25,339 nucleotides of DNA, from positions 1 through 25,339 of the IMG/VR virus record IMGVR_UViG_3300030329_004794; one strand, written 5' to 3'. The DNA is from a virus. The position numbers and the translations under genes are program-made. Below the pieces are notes generated by a model that was not told where the DNA came from, did not search any database, and worked only from the letters and a program-made list of their open reading frames with translations. Positions 14,714 to 22,970 of the stretch are shown one piece after another. The stretch's first letter is position 1; each line of letters begins with the position of its first letter.

Positions 14714-15441
14714 CAGAAGCCCCGATAGTTGACGTAGTCTTCGAGATAGACGCCAGTGTTAACGTCGCTAATCTTGTAGGATTCCCCGGCATCTCTGTTG
14801 CCCGCTGCGGCCTCAAGCCGCTTCCGAAGCTGCTCTTTGTAGACCATGTGGGGCTGAACATCAGACTCTTCTTTGAGCAGGCATTTAATGGCCGCATCGA
14901 CCACCACATACTCTTCGTAACCATTGGCTACGGCAGGGGCCACGCTAACAATGGTGGCGCTCGTAGAGCCTGCATCAAACCTTTGAGCTTCCGGCACGTA
15001 GTAGAGCTTCGCTGTTCCCGATGTTGTCGGGTCGGGGATAAACTTAATTTTGTTCCCCTGGATGGTGTAGCGCGTATCTGCGATTCTTGCTGCCACCGCC
15101 CCAGGCGAGTTGTACATATTACGGTCCTGAAAGCTGTAGCGCTTCAGGCGATACGTCAGTCCGCCGGACACCAAATCAACCCCCAGGGCCTTGTAGAAGT
15201 CCGTGGGTAGTGTTCCTGGGTTGTCGGCAGGAAGCGTGTAATCGCCAGACTTGGGCGACTCCGAGCTATCTTTGACGTAGTAGTCTTCGTATTTGGTCAC
15301 GAGTAAATCGTGAATCTCCGCCATGGCGACGTTGATATAGTCAACAATCTCGGCATCTGAGACGAAGGCGGACCCCACCATATCGGCCCGCTGTCTTACA
15401 CGGGTGATGAGCTGGGCGAGGGTGGTAGTGTTATTCGGCAT
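14713..15441 (-). CDS. Head-tail adaptor / tail completion protein
   Basis: The 242-residue product begins with a helical region (TLAQLITRVRQRADMVGSAF, then VSDAEIVDYINVAMAEIHDL) followed by a beta-rich middle (YTIQGNKIKFIPDPTTSG) and a helical end with RKRLEAAAGNRD. An N-terminal helical bundle containing SDAEI..YIN.A..E is characteristic of adaptor proteins that bind the portal and carry the tail. The position after the capsid genes and before the tail genes agrees. The ATG is preceded by GGAGGG, and a strong hairpin (15462-15479) separates this gene from the capsid group. Confidence 0.7.
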   Translation of the reverse strand: MPNNTTTLAQLITRVRQRADMVGSAFVSDAEIVDYINVAMAEIHDLLVTKYEDYYVKDSSESPKSGDYTLPADNPGTLPTDFYKALGVDLVSGGLTYRLKRYSFQDRNMYNSPGAVAARIADTRYTIQGNKIKFIPDPTTSGTAKLYYVPEAQRFDAGSTSATIVSVAPAVANGYEEYVVVDAAIKCLLKEESDVQPHMVYKEQLRKRLEAAAGNRDAGESYKISDVNTGVYLEDYVNYRGF

Positions 15442-15461
15442 CCAGCCCTCCGATAAAGGAC

Positions 15462-15479
15462 CGGGGGCTTTCGCCCCCG
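15462..15479 (-). terminator. Strong GC hairpin with GAAA tetraloop between capsid and tail genes
   Basis: On the minus strand CGGGGGC, GAAA, GCCCCCG forms a perfect 7-bp stem closed by a stable tetraloop. It lies between the 65-residue gene and the adaptor gene. No long T-run follows, so it may be a partial terminator, a processing site or an mRNA-stabilising element that lets capsid genes be expressed above tail genes. Confidence 0.5.
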
Positions 15480-15484
15480 TCCAA

Positions 15485-15682
15485 TTAATTCATACTGATG
15501 TCGTGAAGGTCCTGTAGCGCTTGCGCCACCCTCTCTCCATCGCCATCTGCGATGGCCTTGAGGAAAGCATCACCTGCTTCCTTTCGGGCCATCTTTGCGT
15601 AGCCTTCACCCTCGTCTTTGCCTTCGGATGACTCCTTGGCTTTGTCGAGGATCATGACCGCCAGGTTTCCTGGGTCGGGCAT
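15485..15682 (-). CDS. Small hypothetical protein after the capsid genes
   Basis: The 65-residue product starts at an ATG with AAGGAG upstream. It is acidic and helical, with segments DKAKESSEGKDEGEGY and DAFLKAIADGDGERVAQALQ. Short proteins of this kind, ending in a helix that counts D/E and A residues, are common near phage capsid genes. I recognise no function. The upstream neighbour is a small virion-type gene, and a GC-rich hairpin follows it. Confidence 0.65.
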   Translation of the reverse strand: MPDPGNLAVMILDKAKESSEGKDEGEGYAKMARKEAGDAFLKAIADGDGERVAQALQDLHDISMN

Positions 15683-15692
15683 TTTAGGCTCC

Positions 15693-16067
15693 TTAGGTTA
15701 CGCTGCTGTTCTTTAGAAACGCAACGAATTGAATTTCCTGGTCAACATCCGAGTCTCCCCGAACATCGTTGTCGCTGTGGTCATTAATGACAAACGACAA
15801 TGTTTTTGCGCTAGATACGTCATGGGCTGTTAGCTCAATATACGTCTCTGGCCCGCCCGTGCCGATTGCATGGGCGTAAGTAAACAAAAGATCGCTGTAT
15901 TTGTCATCCAGCGTGATGGTGAAAACACCAGAGCTAACATTGGAGCATGTGAAGCCAGTGCCTTCAGATACTCCTGTCATTGTTCCGTTGGTGAACGCAA
16001 TGCGCCCACCGAGAATAACAACCTCACGCTCAAGTGCCTTCACAGGCTTAAAATCACGATTCGCCAT
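15693..16067 (-). CDS. Probable capsid decoration or virion protein
   Basis: The 124-residue product starts at an ATG with AGGAG upstream, directly after the major capsid gene. It is predicted all-beta, with an N-terminal arm (DFKPVKALEREVVILGGRIA) and strands such as GVFTITLDDKYSDLLFTYAH and TYIELTAHDVSSAKTLSFVI. Small beta proteins encoded next to the capsid gene are often head decoration proteins, which is the basis for this guess; no sequence family is recognised. Confidence 0.6.
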   Translation of the reverse strand: MANRDFKPVKALEREVVILGGRIAFTNGTMTGVSEGTGFTCSNVSSGVFTITLDDKYSDLLFTYAHAIGTGGPETYIELTAHDVSSAKTLSFVINDHSDNDVRGDSDVDQEIQFVAFLKNSSVT

Positions 16068-16093
16068 AACTCAATCTCCTTCCTGAGCCTGAA

Positions 16094-17311
16094 TTATGCC
16101 AATGCTACGCGACAGTTGTATCCAGGCGCATTGCAAGCGACGTTGCCGTAGTAACCCAGGCGTACCTCGTAAGCGTCTGCGCCACTTTCGCGGAGCATGC
16201 GGTTGTTATCAAAGTCCAAGAACATTGGCGCCTCACCAAGAGTGTTCAGGCTCCAAGTGTCGAGCTGGAGCATCCAGGCGACATCGGGCTGACAGTTTTG
16301 GTCAGGAATAACCTTGATGGTGCCTCGTGGGCCGCGAAGTGAGATAGCGGCAAAGCCAATATCCACGTCACGCGCCCTGGCTTCGTCGTAAACGACCTTA
16401 GAGCCGAGAGCCTTCTCAAGGTTTGAGAAAGTTGCAAAATCCACCATGCAAACATCTGGACGACCGCCCTCACGTGCCACGCGAGCTGCGCCACCGATAA
16501 GCGCTTCCTCGATTGGAAGAGCCGAGCCATCGAAGCGATTACCCCCGAGACGGGTAACGTCTGCGGTTCGGTTTACATTAAAAAACAAATCTGAGCCCGG
16601 AGCGGAAGCCGGACACCAGGCTTCAAGGCCTCGAATTTTCAGCCGGTCACTCGCCGAAACGTAGTCACCTTTTTGAAAAATATCATCCGCCACATCCAGG
16701 GAGTTATCGGCCGCAGTTGATGTGAATGTTCCGGCGTCACGGTCAATCGCAGTAATGACTCGATGACCCCCTGCCCGAAGGGCAGCGCCGGTGTTATCCG
16801 CAAAAACAACTTCCATTCCAACTTCAAAGTTGGTGATATCCTCAGCATTAGATAGCGTGTAGGTTGTGCCCGTGAGAGGATCAACCTTGAGGTTTCCAAT
16901 AGACCCCGAGCCGTCACGATACATTGCAACCGCAAGAGAGCGAGTCAATGAGTGAAGAGCGCCGTCAATTTCCATTGTGGCGTAGCGCAAGAAAGCATCG
17001 CTGTCTCGCTCTGTTGCCTTGATGGATTCTCCGGTAATGCTCGCAAAGGAATAGTCCTTTACCCGCGTCAAAACAAATTGCTTGAGCGAAGAGTTTGACT
17101 CATTTGCCTGACCCGTTGCAAACGTCGCGCTGCGTCGTTGCGGGTTCGCGTAAAGCAGAGGAATCGGCATATTTTCGCCGCCGAACTTGGTGTATTTCGG
17201 CATCATAGCGAGAAGTGGATTGTCTTTGTAAACCATGTTCTGGACGCGAAGAGGCTTGTAGTGCTCCTTTAGCGCCTGGGTGACGGTTCCTACGTCGAGT
17301 GGATTAGCCAT
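16094..17311 (-). CDS. Major capsid protein
   Basis: The 405-residue product has the size and features of a major capsid protein: an N-terminal helical arm (VGTVTQALKEHYKPLRVQNM), a basic loop (YANPQRRSATFATGQANESN), a long-helix-like region (DAFLRYATMEIDGALHSLTR) and a C-terminal beta-rich end (RLGYYGNVACNAPGYNCRVA). An HK97-type fold is expected for tailed phages. The gene sits directly after a scaffold-like gene and the portal. No protease gene is seen and the scaffold is separate. The start has GGAG 9 bases upstream. Confidence comes from position, length and general resemblance. Confidence 0.85.
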   Translation of the reverse strand: MANPLDVGTVTQALKEHYKPLRVQNMVYKDNPLLAMMPKYTKFGGENMPIPLLYANPQRRSATFATGQANESNSSLKQFVLTRVKDYSFASITGESIKATERDSDAFLRYATMEIDGALHSLTRSLAVAMYRDGSGSIGNLKVDPLTGTTYTLSNAEDITNFEVGMEVVFADNTGAALRAGGHRVITAIDRDAGTFTSTAADNSLDVADDIFQKGDYVSASDRLKIRGLEAWCPASAPGSDLFFNVNRTADVTRLGGNRFDGSALPIEEALIGGAARVAREGGRPDVCMVDFATFSNLEKALGSKVVYDEARARDVDIGFAAISLRGPRGTIKVIPDQNCQPDVAWMLQLDTWSLNTLGEAPMFLDFDNNRMLRESGADAYEVRLGYYGNVACNAPGYNCRVALA

Positions 17312-17337
17312 TTTTTAACTCCAGAATGTGTGCGGGA

Positions 17338-18192
17338 TTACTCCCAGCGAATTAACTGAGCGACCCGTTCTAGAGACTTTTCTTTACTCTCTAGGACGCC
17401 GCTAGACGGTTCTGTTTTCTTAGCAGTGTTTTCATTGCTAAGTGTTTTTGGCCGTGATGATTTCGCTGGTTCGGCTTCTGAAGTCGCTTTTTGTTCGGAC
17501 TCTTTTTGGCTAGTGGCCCGCCACTTGTCTTGCAGCTTTTTACTGCCTAGGTATCGCTCGGCTTCGGATTCGAAATGGCCTTCGACCATTTTTGCAGCCT
17601 CGGAATACTCCATAATCTCTTTTGTGCGGATGTAGTGCTGCTGCATCACTTCCGCCACGAGACCGTAAGCATCATTCGACTGAATGAATTCGTAGTCACC
17701 ACCATCGTCAACGAATTGTCTCACGTTGTCAATTAATTTGTTCCGAGCGGCCTGCGCCTGGGCCTGCTCGCGCTGCTTGTGCTCTTCGTTGTAAGCACCT
17801 TCGAGCTTATCGAGCCGAGCCCGCAAAGCCTCGTTCTCAAGCCTTAATTGCTGGTCTGCCGTAGGCTCGCCTTCATTAATGACTTGCTGCGTCAAGGCAT
17901 CATAGTCGATGCCCAACTTTTTCATCGCCTCATAGGGATTCTTGCGAGCAAGGTCCTGAATTCCAGAATACTCGTTCTGGTATCCCTCCACTTCGTTGAA
18001 CCGCGCCTCCATCTCTTTCATGCGAGATTCGCGCTGACGAAGCTCGCGCTCACGTCGCGCAATGGCGCTAAACTGCCGGGAGAAGTCGGGCCTCTCTTCG
18101 GCCGCCGGTTGTTCCTCGGTAGCTTCCGCCACCGCCTCTTCAACGGCCTCTTCAACGACTTCAGCCGGTGGTGCTTCTTGCTGCTCTTCCAT
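17338..18192 (-). CDS. Scaffolding protein
   Basis: The 284-residue product has a very acidic N-terminus (EEAVEEAVAEATEEQPAAEE), a central coiled coil (RERELRQRESRMKEMEARFN, then QLRLENEALRARLDKLEGAY) and a polar Ser/Lys/Glu-rich C-terminus (SEAEPAKSSRPKTLSNEN). A charged, elongated coiled-coil protein encoded between portal and major capsid genes is the standard scaffold, which directs procapsid assembly and then leaves. The ATG is preceded by AGGAG. No protease domain is fused to it. Confidence 0.8.
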   Translation of the reverse strand: MEEQQEAPPAEVVEEAVEEAVAEATEEQPAAEERPDFSRQFSAIARRERELRQRESRMKEMEARFNEVEGYQNEYSGIQDLARKNPYEAMKKLGIDYDALTQQVINEGEPTADQQLRLENEALRARLDKLEGAYNEEHKQREQAQAQAARNKLIDNVRQFVDDGGDYEFIQSNDAYGLVAEVMQQHYIRTKEIMEYSEAAKMVEGHFESEAERYLGSKKLQDKWRATSQKESEQKATSEAEPAKSSRPKTLSNENTAKKTEPSSGVLESKEKSLERVAQLIRWE

Positions 18193-18201
18193 TCAAATCT
18201 C

Positions 18202-20028
18202 CTATGTCGGCATTGGAGCGGCTATCTGCTCCTGGGCCATTTCTTGTTCTGCCATAGCGCCGGGGCGAGCACCCTGCTGCGCCACATCCTGCTCCATGGG
18301 TTGTCCTGGCATCGGGGCCATTGCCTGCTGCTGCATGGAAGCGAGCATGGCCACCGCGTCTTGGAGGAACCGCCGCAGAAGGTCGAGGCGCTTCTCCGGC
18401 ACATTGTCTATCTTCGCCTTCAGGTAAGCCGACTGAACCATCTGCACGCCCATCGCCAGGTTCATAAATGGCTCTGGCGGGTTGTATCGGCCCTTACTAA
18501 TGGCCTCATCGATGATTTTGTTGAACAATTCCTGAGATGCGGTCGCCAACTGGTTTACAGCCTCTAGATCGGGGTAATCCAACAGCGCACGGGACTCTTG
18601 CTGGGTCAGCATGCCTGCTTGAAGCATCTCGATGACCTTCTGGAGCTTCGCAGCCGGTGTAGTCGGAAGTAGCGACGTTGGGTACACCTTCATCGCATAT
18701 TCCGTCTTCTCCAGGTCAATTTCGCTCCAATTTATCTTCTCAATGCTCTCATCACCGTGACTCAGCACGTCATAGGCGTCTCCGCGAGCCGCAATGCCTC
18801 GCGCAAGGTCCAACATGTGCTCTGCGATGTCCAAAAAGAGGTTTTCATACTCTTTGGCGACCATAATGAAGCGCTCAGTCTCAATATCTTGGAATTCACG
18901 AAGCGCAACGCCCGATTCGAGCCCCGCAGGCTTCTTAGATTGCGCTGCGAGCACACTTACGCCCGCAATTTCGTATGCACGGCTAAATAGGCGGTCCAAA
19001 TGGCTAAATATCTCCCCAGAAACCGTTTTTGGGACGTAAAACGTTGGTGGCGTTCCCGCATACTCAATTATTCCCCAAATCTCATTATTTATGTGTGCTT
19101 TGGAGATTTTAGAGCCCGCTTCGACGAAAACCTTCGGCGTGGCGAGGTGCATCTGCTCCTGGATGTTCCGCAGGAGCTTATTTATCTCCACCTGGATCCC
19201 GGTGAGTTGTTCAGCCAATCCCTGGCCCCAAAATCCGAGCAACCGCTCGGTCCAACGGATAAAGCAGAAGGGAAAGGTGTCGCGCTCCCACTCTTCGTCT
19301 AGAAGAGTGAAGTTATCGATGGCAATTACATGTCGTCCATCGTTCGAGCCCTTGGATGACGGGAGGTGCCACGCTTCGATGCACAGAACTTGCTCACTCG
19401 CATAATAATATTCAGTATCACGGTCCTCATGAGAGCTTGCCTCCTCGATTTGCTTCTTAGCTTCAGGAAAGAGCGCCACCAGAACATCTTTGGGCACAAG
19501 CTTTTGCTGGAACATCTGGCGCGGCTCGGCATAGCGAGACTCCAGGTCGTCGACAATAATCTCGTCTGGAAAGACACGCTCCACCTTAATCTGCGAGTCT
19601 TCCTCGTAGACCTTCATAACGCCTGTCCCGAAGACGCAGGCATCCAAGAAGACCTTGGGCGCAACCTTGTACACATCGGCTTGGTAAAACTGGCCCTCGG
19701 TAAACTTGGTCAGGAGCTTGGCTTTTTGCTGCATGGCCCAACTACCACCTGTTGTCAGGTAGGTCGCCATGGGCTTTGCCTTGGCCACTCGGGCTGTCAC
19801 CGTGTCGCACATCGACTGGATGATGTTGAGCGTCACCCGGTTTCTGGTGTTTCTTGGTGCCGACGTAACTCCGCGCAAATCAGAGAAATACGCATTGCCA
19901 TAAAGGCGGGCATGGTTAAGGTTGTCTTTGGGGCGCTGATTCTGGTTCTCTGCTATCTGCTCAACAGTATCAAAGACCAGCTCATGCTTGTCTACGCCAT
20001 CATTCCACCAGTATTTGTTCGGCTTCAT
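18202..20028 (-). CDS. Portal protein
   Basis: The 608-residue product lies between the terminase and scaffold genes. The N-terminal part includes NIIQSMCDTVTARVAKAKPM and FLDACVFGTGVMKVYEED, patterns typical of portals of the large podovirus type, where such a helix-strand region forms the wing. The C-terminal part has a long helical region (EQLTGIQVEINKLLRNIQEQ) and ends in a Met/Gln/Pro-rich barrel-like tail (ASMQQQAMAPMPGQP). Portals form dodecameric rings at one vertex, bind the terminase and pass DNA. The ATG has GGAGTG upstream and is 4 bases after the preceding stop. Confidence 0.85.
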   Translation of the reverse strand: MKPNKYWWNDGVDKHELVFDTVEQIAENQNQRPKDNLNHARLYGNAYFSDLRGVTSAPRNTRNRVTLNIIQSMCDTVTARVAKAKPMATYLTTGGSWAMQQKAKLLTKFTEGQFYQADVYKVAPKVFLDACVFGTGVMKVYEEDSQIKVERVFPDEIIVDDLESRYAEPRQMFQQKLVPKDVLVALFPEAKKQIEEASSHEDRDTEYYYASEQVLCIEAWHLPSSKGSNDGRHVIAIDNFTLLDEEWERDTFPFCFIRWTERLLGFWGQGLAEQLTGIQVEINKLLRNIQEQMHLATPKVFVEAGSKISKAHINNEIWGIIEYAGTPPTFYVPKTVSGEIFSHLDRLFSRAYEIAGVSVLAAQSKKPAGLESGVALREFQDIETERFIMVAKEYENLFLDIAEHMLDLARGIAARGDAYDVLSHGDESIEKINWSEIDLEKTEYAMKVYPTSLLPTTPAAKLQKVIEMLQAGMLTQQESRALLDYPDLEAVNQLATASQELFNKIIDEAISKGRYNPPEPFMNLAMGVQMVQSAYLKAKIDNVPEKRLDLLRRFLQDAVAMLASMQQQAMAPMPGQPMEQDVAQQGARPGAMAEQEMAQEQIAAPMPT

Positions 20029-20032
20029 TTAT

Positions 20033-20217
20033 TCACTCCACTGAATAAAAAAGGTCCTCTTCATCATCTGAGATGCTCTCATCCACCAGAGCCCCCACAG
20101 GCACGGCCTGACTATAGCGCTGGCGCGGCTTTTCCCAGAGTTCCACTTCTATATCACCAACCCTTAAACGCTTGAGACCATGCTCTTGCGCCAGAGCTAT
20201 TATCAATTCAACGTCCA
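20033..20217 (-). CDS. Small hypothetical protein between terminase and portal
   Basis: The 61-residue product starts MDVELIIALAQEHGLKRLRV. It is acidic at the C-terminus (DESISDDEEDLFYSVE) and predicted to be helix plus short strands (RVGDIEVELWEKP). I chose the ATG at 20217, which overlaps the terminase by 15 bases; a GTG 15 bases earlier would add five residues. Small genes in this position are often found in podoviruses without a known function. No motif recognised. Confidence 0.6.
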
Positions 20218-21630
20218 TTCTGATTCCCACCACGGCTTCTCCGGCTTGTAGAGCTTACCCTCTATGCGCTGCATGATCTTGAACTCTTCCTCGCAGAAGC
20301 CTTCAGGAATATAGCTTTCGTCTTCTTGGAATGTGTAGTGCCGACTCTCGCGCCACGCATACAGACAGGCATCCGAAAGGTGGTTGTCAAACCGAGCATC
20401 TTCCTTGCGCCGGTCTTCGTCCCATTGTAAAACATCCCATTCGGCGAGTATGCTCTGGTCGAGCACCCTGACTTTGCCGGTTGCCAAATCATCGTTCAAC
20501 AGTTCGATGTAGCTGCCCTTGTTGCGCTTTTCTGCGGCCTTCAGGGGCAGCGAGTAACGCTTCCGAAACTCCTCAACAATCGACTTACCCAAACCACCAG
20601 TGTCCGCAACCATCGTCGTAAAGTTATACGTGGCGTCCATCTCGCGTATCTTCGCCGCAATATCCACCGGCAGCATATGACTTTTCTTAAAAGAATCAAC
20701 GATGTAGAAGTCAGGCAGGTTCCGACAGAACGCCCCCACCACCAGGGCAGTCGCATCTTCGTACCCAAGGTCAATCCCCAGGCAATACTCGAAATCAAAC
20801 TCATCGGTCGGCATAGACTCGACTAAGTTCTCTTCGCCATATTTATAAATCAGTGAGTCATCCGAGCGCACCCACTTGCCCCGCCACTCGCGCAGATAGA
20901 TGGGGTTGTCGTCTGCCCACTTCTTCTGCTTGCGCCTCTTGGCCAGCCATTCCTCGGCATGCGGAATGTGCGGGTTCTCCATGATGGTCCAACTATGGGT
21001 TGAGTATTCCGGCCTAATCCCAGTTGTGGCCTCATAGAAAATACCCGAGCAGTGGGCCGCTGGCGTTCCAATCATCGCAAGCGTTCCGTTGTGGTCAACA
21101 AGCGCCGGTTCCAAAACCTCTTCGATGAGCACCGACAAGTGCGGCCCGAATGACGCCGCCTCATCAATGATGACCAGCCGGTACGCCGAGCCACGGAGCT
21201 TATCAACCTCGGCCTCGTCATCCGCCCCAGCCAGAATAATTTGAGAGCCATTCTTAAGCTCCGCCACCAGTTCAGCATTGTTGAACTTGATGTTCAGCAT
21301 ATACTTGCGGTCCGCCCTCTTCAGTTCCGTCCACATCAGTCGTTTTGCTGACCGTCTGGTCAATGCAATATAAGCGCAGATGATGTCGGGATGCCGACTG
21401 GCTTCCTCAAGCAAGTAGTAGCACGAAGCATACGTCTTCCCGCTTCGGCGGCTGCACAGCGCCGTCTTGATCTGTGACTCGTCGTCAATGAAGTCGAGCT
21501 GGTAGTTAAACAAATCATTGCGCCACTTGAAAGTACGATGCCCTAGCTCCCGCGTATCTTCGAGGCTAGTGGTGTCGCCAAACCGGCGAACATACTCCTG
21601 GAGTATGCTATCGGCATCATACTGTTTCAC
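20203..21630 (-). CDS. terL: Large terminase subunit (ATPase and nuclease)
   Basis: This 475-residue motor cuts and pumps DNA into the procapsid. The N-terminal ATPase shows Walker A CSRRSGKT (59-66), Walker B LVIIDE (152-157) and a coupling motif AMIGTP (185-190). The C-terminal nuclease has acidic residues in GIDLGYED (Asp287), VADTGG (Asp343) and HLSDACLYAW (Asp420), the expected RNase H-like arrangement. The start is a GTG with GAAGG 6 bases upstream, overlapping the preceding gene by 14 bases; no in-frame ATG fits better. The product needs a small subunit and docks on the portal encoded just downstream. Confidence 0.93.
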   Translation of the reverse strand: MKQYDADSILQEYVRRFGDTTSLEDTRELGHRTFKWRNDLFNYQLDFIDDESQIKTALCSRRSGKTYASCYYLLEEASRHPDIICAYIALTRRSAKRLMWTELKRADRKYMLNIKFNNAELVAELKNGSQIILAGADDEAEVDKLRGSAYRLVIIDEAASFGPHLSVLIEEVLEPALVDHNGTLAMIGTPAAHCSGIFYEATTGIRPEYSTHSWTIMENPHIPHAEEWLAKRRKQKKWADDNPIYLREWRGKWVRSDDSLIYKYGEENLVESMPTDEFDFEYCLGIDLGYEDATALVVGAFCRNLPDFYIVDSFKKSHMLPVDIAAKIREMDATYNFTTMVADTGGLGKSIVEEFRKRYSLPLKAAEKRNKGSYIELLNDDLATGKVRVLDQSILAEWDVLQWDEDRRKEDARFDNHLSDACLYAWRESRHYTFQEDESYIPEGFCEEEFKIMQRIEGKLYKPEKPWWESEWTLN

Positions 21631-21865
21631 TCACCACCTTCTTTGGTCGCCCACGCTTAGGCTTGAGCAGCGCCCCATCCACCTTCATCCACGAGATAGA
21701 GGTCACCGGAACCGCGAACTTCTCGCCCTTCTCATGCGTCACCATCAGATACTGGCCATTTAGGTCCAAGGAGAACCCCTTCGTGGCCGGATGGTTAATA
21801 TCGATAAATGTCTGATTCATAAGCGGTTTTACATCCGCATTGAACCTAACGGCGTACACTTTCAT
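21617..21865 (-). CDS. Small basic-tailed protein between GNAT-like and terminase genes
   Basis: The 82-residue product starts MKVYAVRFNADVKPLMNQTF at the ATG at 21865, supported by AGAGG 7 bases upstream; the longer reading to 21922 lies within the GNAT-like gene. It has a beta-rich body (GQYLMVTHEKGEKFAVPVTS) and a C-terminal KPKRGRPKK motif resembling an AT-hook. DNA contact near the terminase is plausible but inferred. Similar small genes occur next to terL in podoviruses; the function is unassigned to my knowledge. Confidence 0.65.
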   Translation of the reverse strand: MKVYAVRFNADVKPLMNQTFIDINHPATKGFSLDLNGQYLMVTHEKGEKFAVPVTSISWMKVDGALLKPKRGRPKKVVSETV

Positions 21866-22274
21866 TGGCAAACCTCTCCAGCATGTCCAGCCGCTGCAAT
21901 TGCGGCACATACTCAAACTCAATCTTCTTCAGTATCTCTCTCGATGGTTTGTAGGCCCCCATGATTGGCCCACGGTCCCACCCGGTCGCCTTCATCAGTG
22001 CTATCGCCACGCCAAATCGCCGAAACGGCGCCTTAACGTACAAAAACTGATACACAGGCAAACGATAGCACACCCACCCGCAGATATCATCATCCGCCCC
22101 CTCCGGCGTCGCCACCAAGATGTGGCAACCCTTCACCACCTTGCGAATGATGTCAGTCTGCGCCCCATACACGAGACGCCGGGGAACATCTTTATTCCGC
22201 CCCGCATACGACTTCACCCAGGAGGAATACACAAACGCCATATCCTCCGGGCGACCCTCCCTAATCCGAATCAT
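21846..22274 (-). CDS. GNAT-family N-acetyltransferase-like protein
   Basis: The 142-residue product begins MIRIREGRPEDMAFVYSSWV, matching the GNAT N-terminal pattern (RxRxGRPEDxxFVxxSW). It has LYVKAPFRRFGVAIALMKA (79-97), containing R-R-F-G-V-A, which fits the (Q/R)xxGx(G/A) acetyl-CoA loop. A shorter reading starts after an in-frame TTG; I use the ATG at 22274. In phages such genes are often found beside the terminase; the substrate is unknown and could be a virion or host protein. The closing section (QLQRLDMLERFANESVRR) overlaps the next gene by 20 bases. Confidence 0.75.
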   Translation of the reverse strand: MIRIREGRPEDMAFVYSSWVKSYAGRNKDVPRRLVYGAQTDIIRKVVKGCHILVATPEGADDDICGWVCYRLPVYQFLYVKAPFRRFGVAIALMKATGWDRGPIMGAYKPSREILKKIEFEYVPQLQRLDMLERFANESVRR

Positions 22275-22300
22275 TCCCAACCCCCAACTGGCCGAAACAA

Positions 22301-22651
22301 TTAATCCTCATCATCCCCGCCATCCCCCAACTGCTTCACCGCCAGCGCCTTCTCCGCCAACATCTGAAGCGTCTCGTCATCCATCTGGCTCAGCGCATCA
22401 TCCTTCTGCATGTCCTCGGCCAACTTCAGTGACCGCATCAGCTCCGAGACCACCTTCACATCATTCGGCTCCAAGTCCCGCGCCGCTGATGTGTGGATCG
22501 CGCCTTCGAGCGCCTGCTGAATCAGGGCCAGCAGATTGTGCCGCACCACCTCGATTGACGGCACCGCCACAACTTCCGAAGGAGTAAGTATCTCCTTCTC
22601 TTCCTCTTCTGGCTCGGCCAGGAGGGTATCGACATCCCAGAAGTCAGTCAT
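22301..22651 (-). CDS. Acidic helical protein, possible small-terminase partner
   Basis: The 116-residue product is very acidic at both ends (LLAEPEEEEKEILTP and LGDGGDDED) and helical in the middle (VVRHNLLALIQQALEGAIHT, then VKVVSELMRSLKLAEDM). The ATG, with GGAGCTGACCG upstream, overlaps the HTH gene by 8 bases. The central segment has the size and helical character of small-terminase oligomerisation regions, but it contains no HTH. It might form a functional unit with the preceding HTH protein. No family recognised with confidence. Confidence 0.6.
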   Translation of the reverse strand: MTDFWDVDTLLAEPEEEEKEILTPSEVVAVPSIEVVRHNLLALIQQALEGAIHTSAARDLEPNDVKVVSELMRSLKLAEDMQKDDALSQMDDETLQMLAEKALAVKQLGDGGDDED

Positions 22652-22892
22652 CGGTCAGCTCCAGCAGAAACTGGGCCCGGCGCTCCTTAACGACGTCCAG
22701 CTCGCTCGCATAGGCCGATGAGTAGTAGGCCCGGTTGTGGATGATCTTGCCAATCATCGAGCGGCTGACCCCGAGCGCATTGGCCACCAGGTCGAGCGGA
22801 GGGAGGCAATTCGACAGGTAACCCTGCCGGAGCTTGTCAATTGAACGACGGGGAATAACCTCCGCCGATGGTCTGCCTCTGCCACGTGCCAT
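22644..22892 (-). CDS. HTH DNA-binding protein, candidate small terminase or operator-binding regulator
   Basis: The 82-residue product starts MARGRGRPSAEVIPRRSID, with a basic AT-hook-like N-terminus, then a helix-turn-helix at about 31-57 (LDLVANALGVSRSMIGKIIH) and a charged helical end. The start has AAGGAAG upstream. It is the first gene of the minus-strand operon, 35 bp downstream of a dyad operator that overlaps the operon's promoter, and two genes ahead of the GNAT-like and terminase genes. It could be the small terminase, which commonly has an HTH, or a regulator of the divergent control region. The sequence alone does not decide. Confidence 0.65.
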   Translation of the reverse strand: MARGRGRPSAEVIPRRSIDKLRQGYLSNCLPPLDLVANALGVSRSMIGKIIHNRAYYSSAYASELDVVKERRAQFLLELTDD

Positions 22893-22926
22893 GCTTCCTT
22901 ACCATCCAGGCCCCCGAAAAGAGAGG

Positions 22927-22949
22927 TGCCATACATGTATCGTATGGCA
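22927..22949. promoter_or_regulatory. Dyad operator overlapping the minus-strand promoter
   Basis: TGCCATAC (22927-22934) and GTATGGCA (22942-22949) are perfect inverted arms around a 7-bp centre; the middle also reads as the palindrome ATACATGTAT. The dyad covers the -10 box and the likely start site of the minus promoter, so a bound protein would block it. GTATGGCA recurs at 23355 and 23365. Confidence 0.65.
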
Positions 22950-22967
22950 ATGCAGTGCATTTGTCAA
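22939..22967 (-). promoter_or_regulatory. Sigma70-like promoter for the minus-strand (late) operon
   Basis: Read on the minus strand: a perfect TTGACA -35 box (22967-22962), a 17-bp spacer and a TACGAT -10 box (22944-22939). Transcription would begin near 22932, about 40 bp ahead of the HTH gene. Confidence 0.7.
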
Positions 22968-22970
22968 AGA

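Noticed and set aside
19366-20175. A 269-residue plus-strand frame opposite the portal gene
   Set aside because: It lies antisense to the well-supported portal gene, has no ribosome site and has an unstructured composition; it is a shadow.
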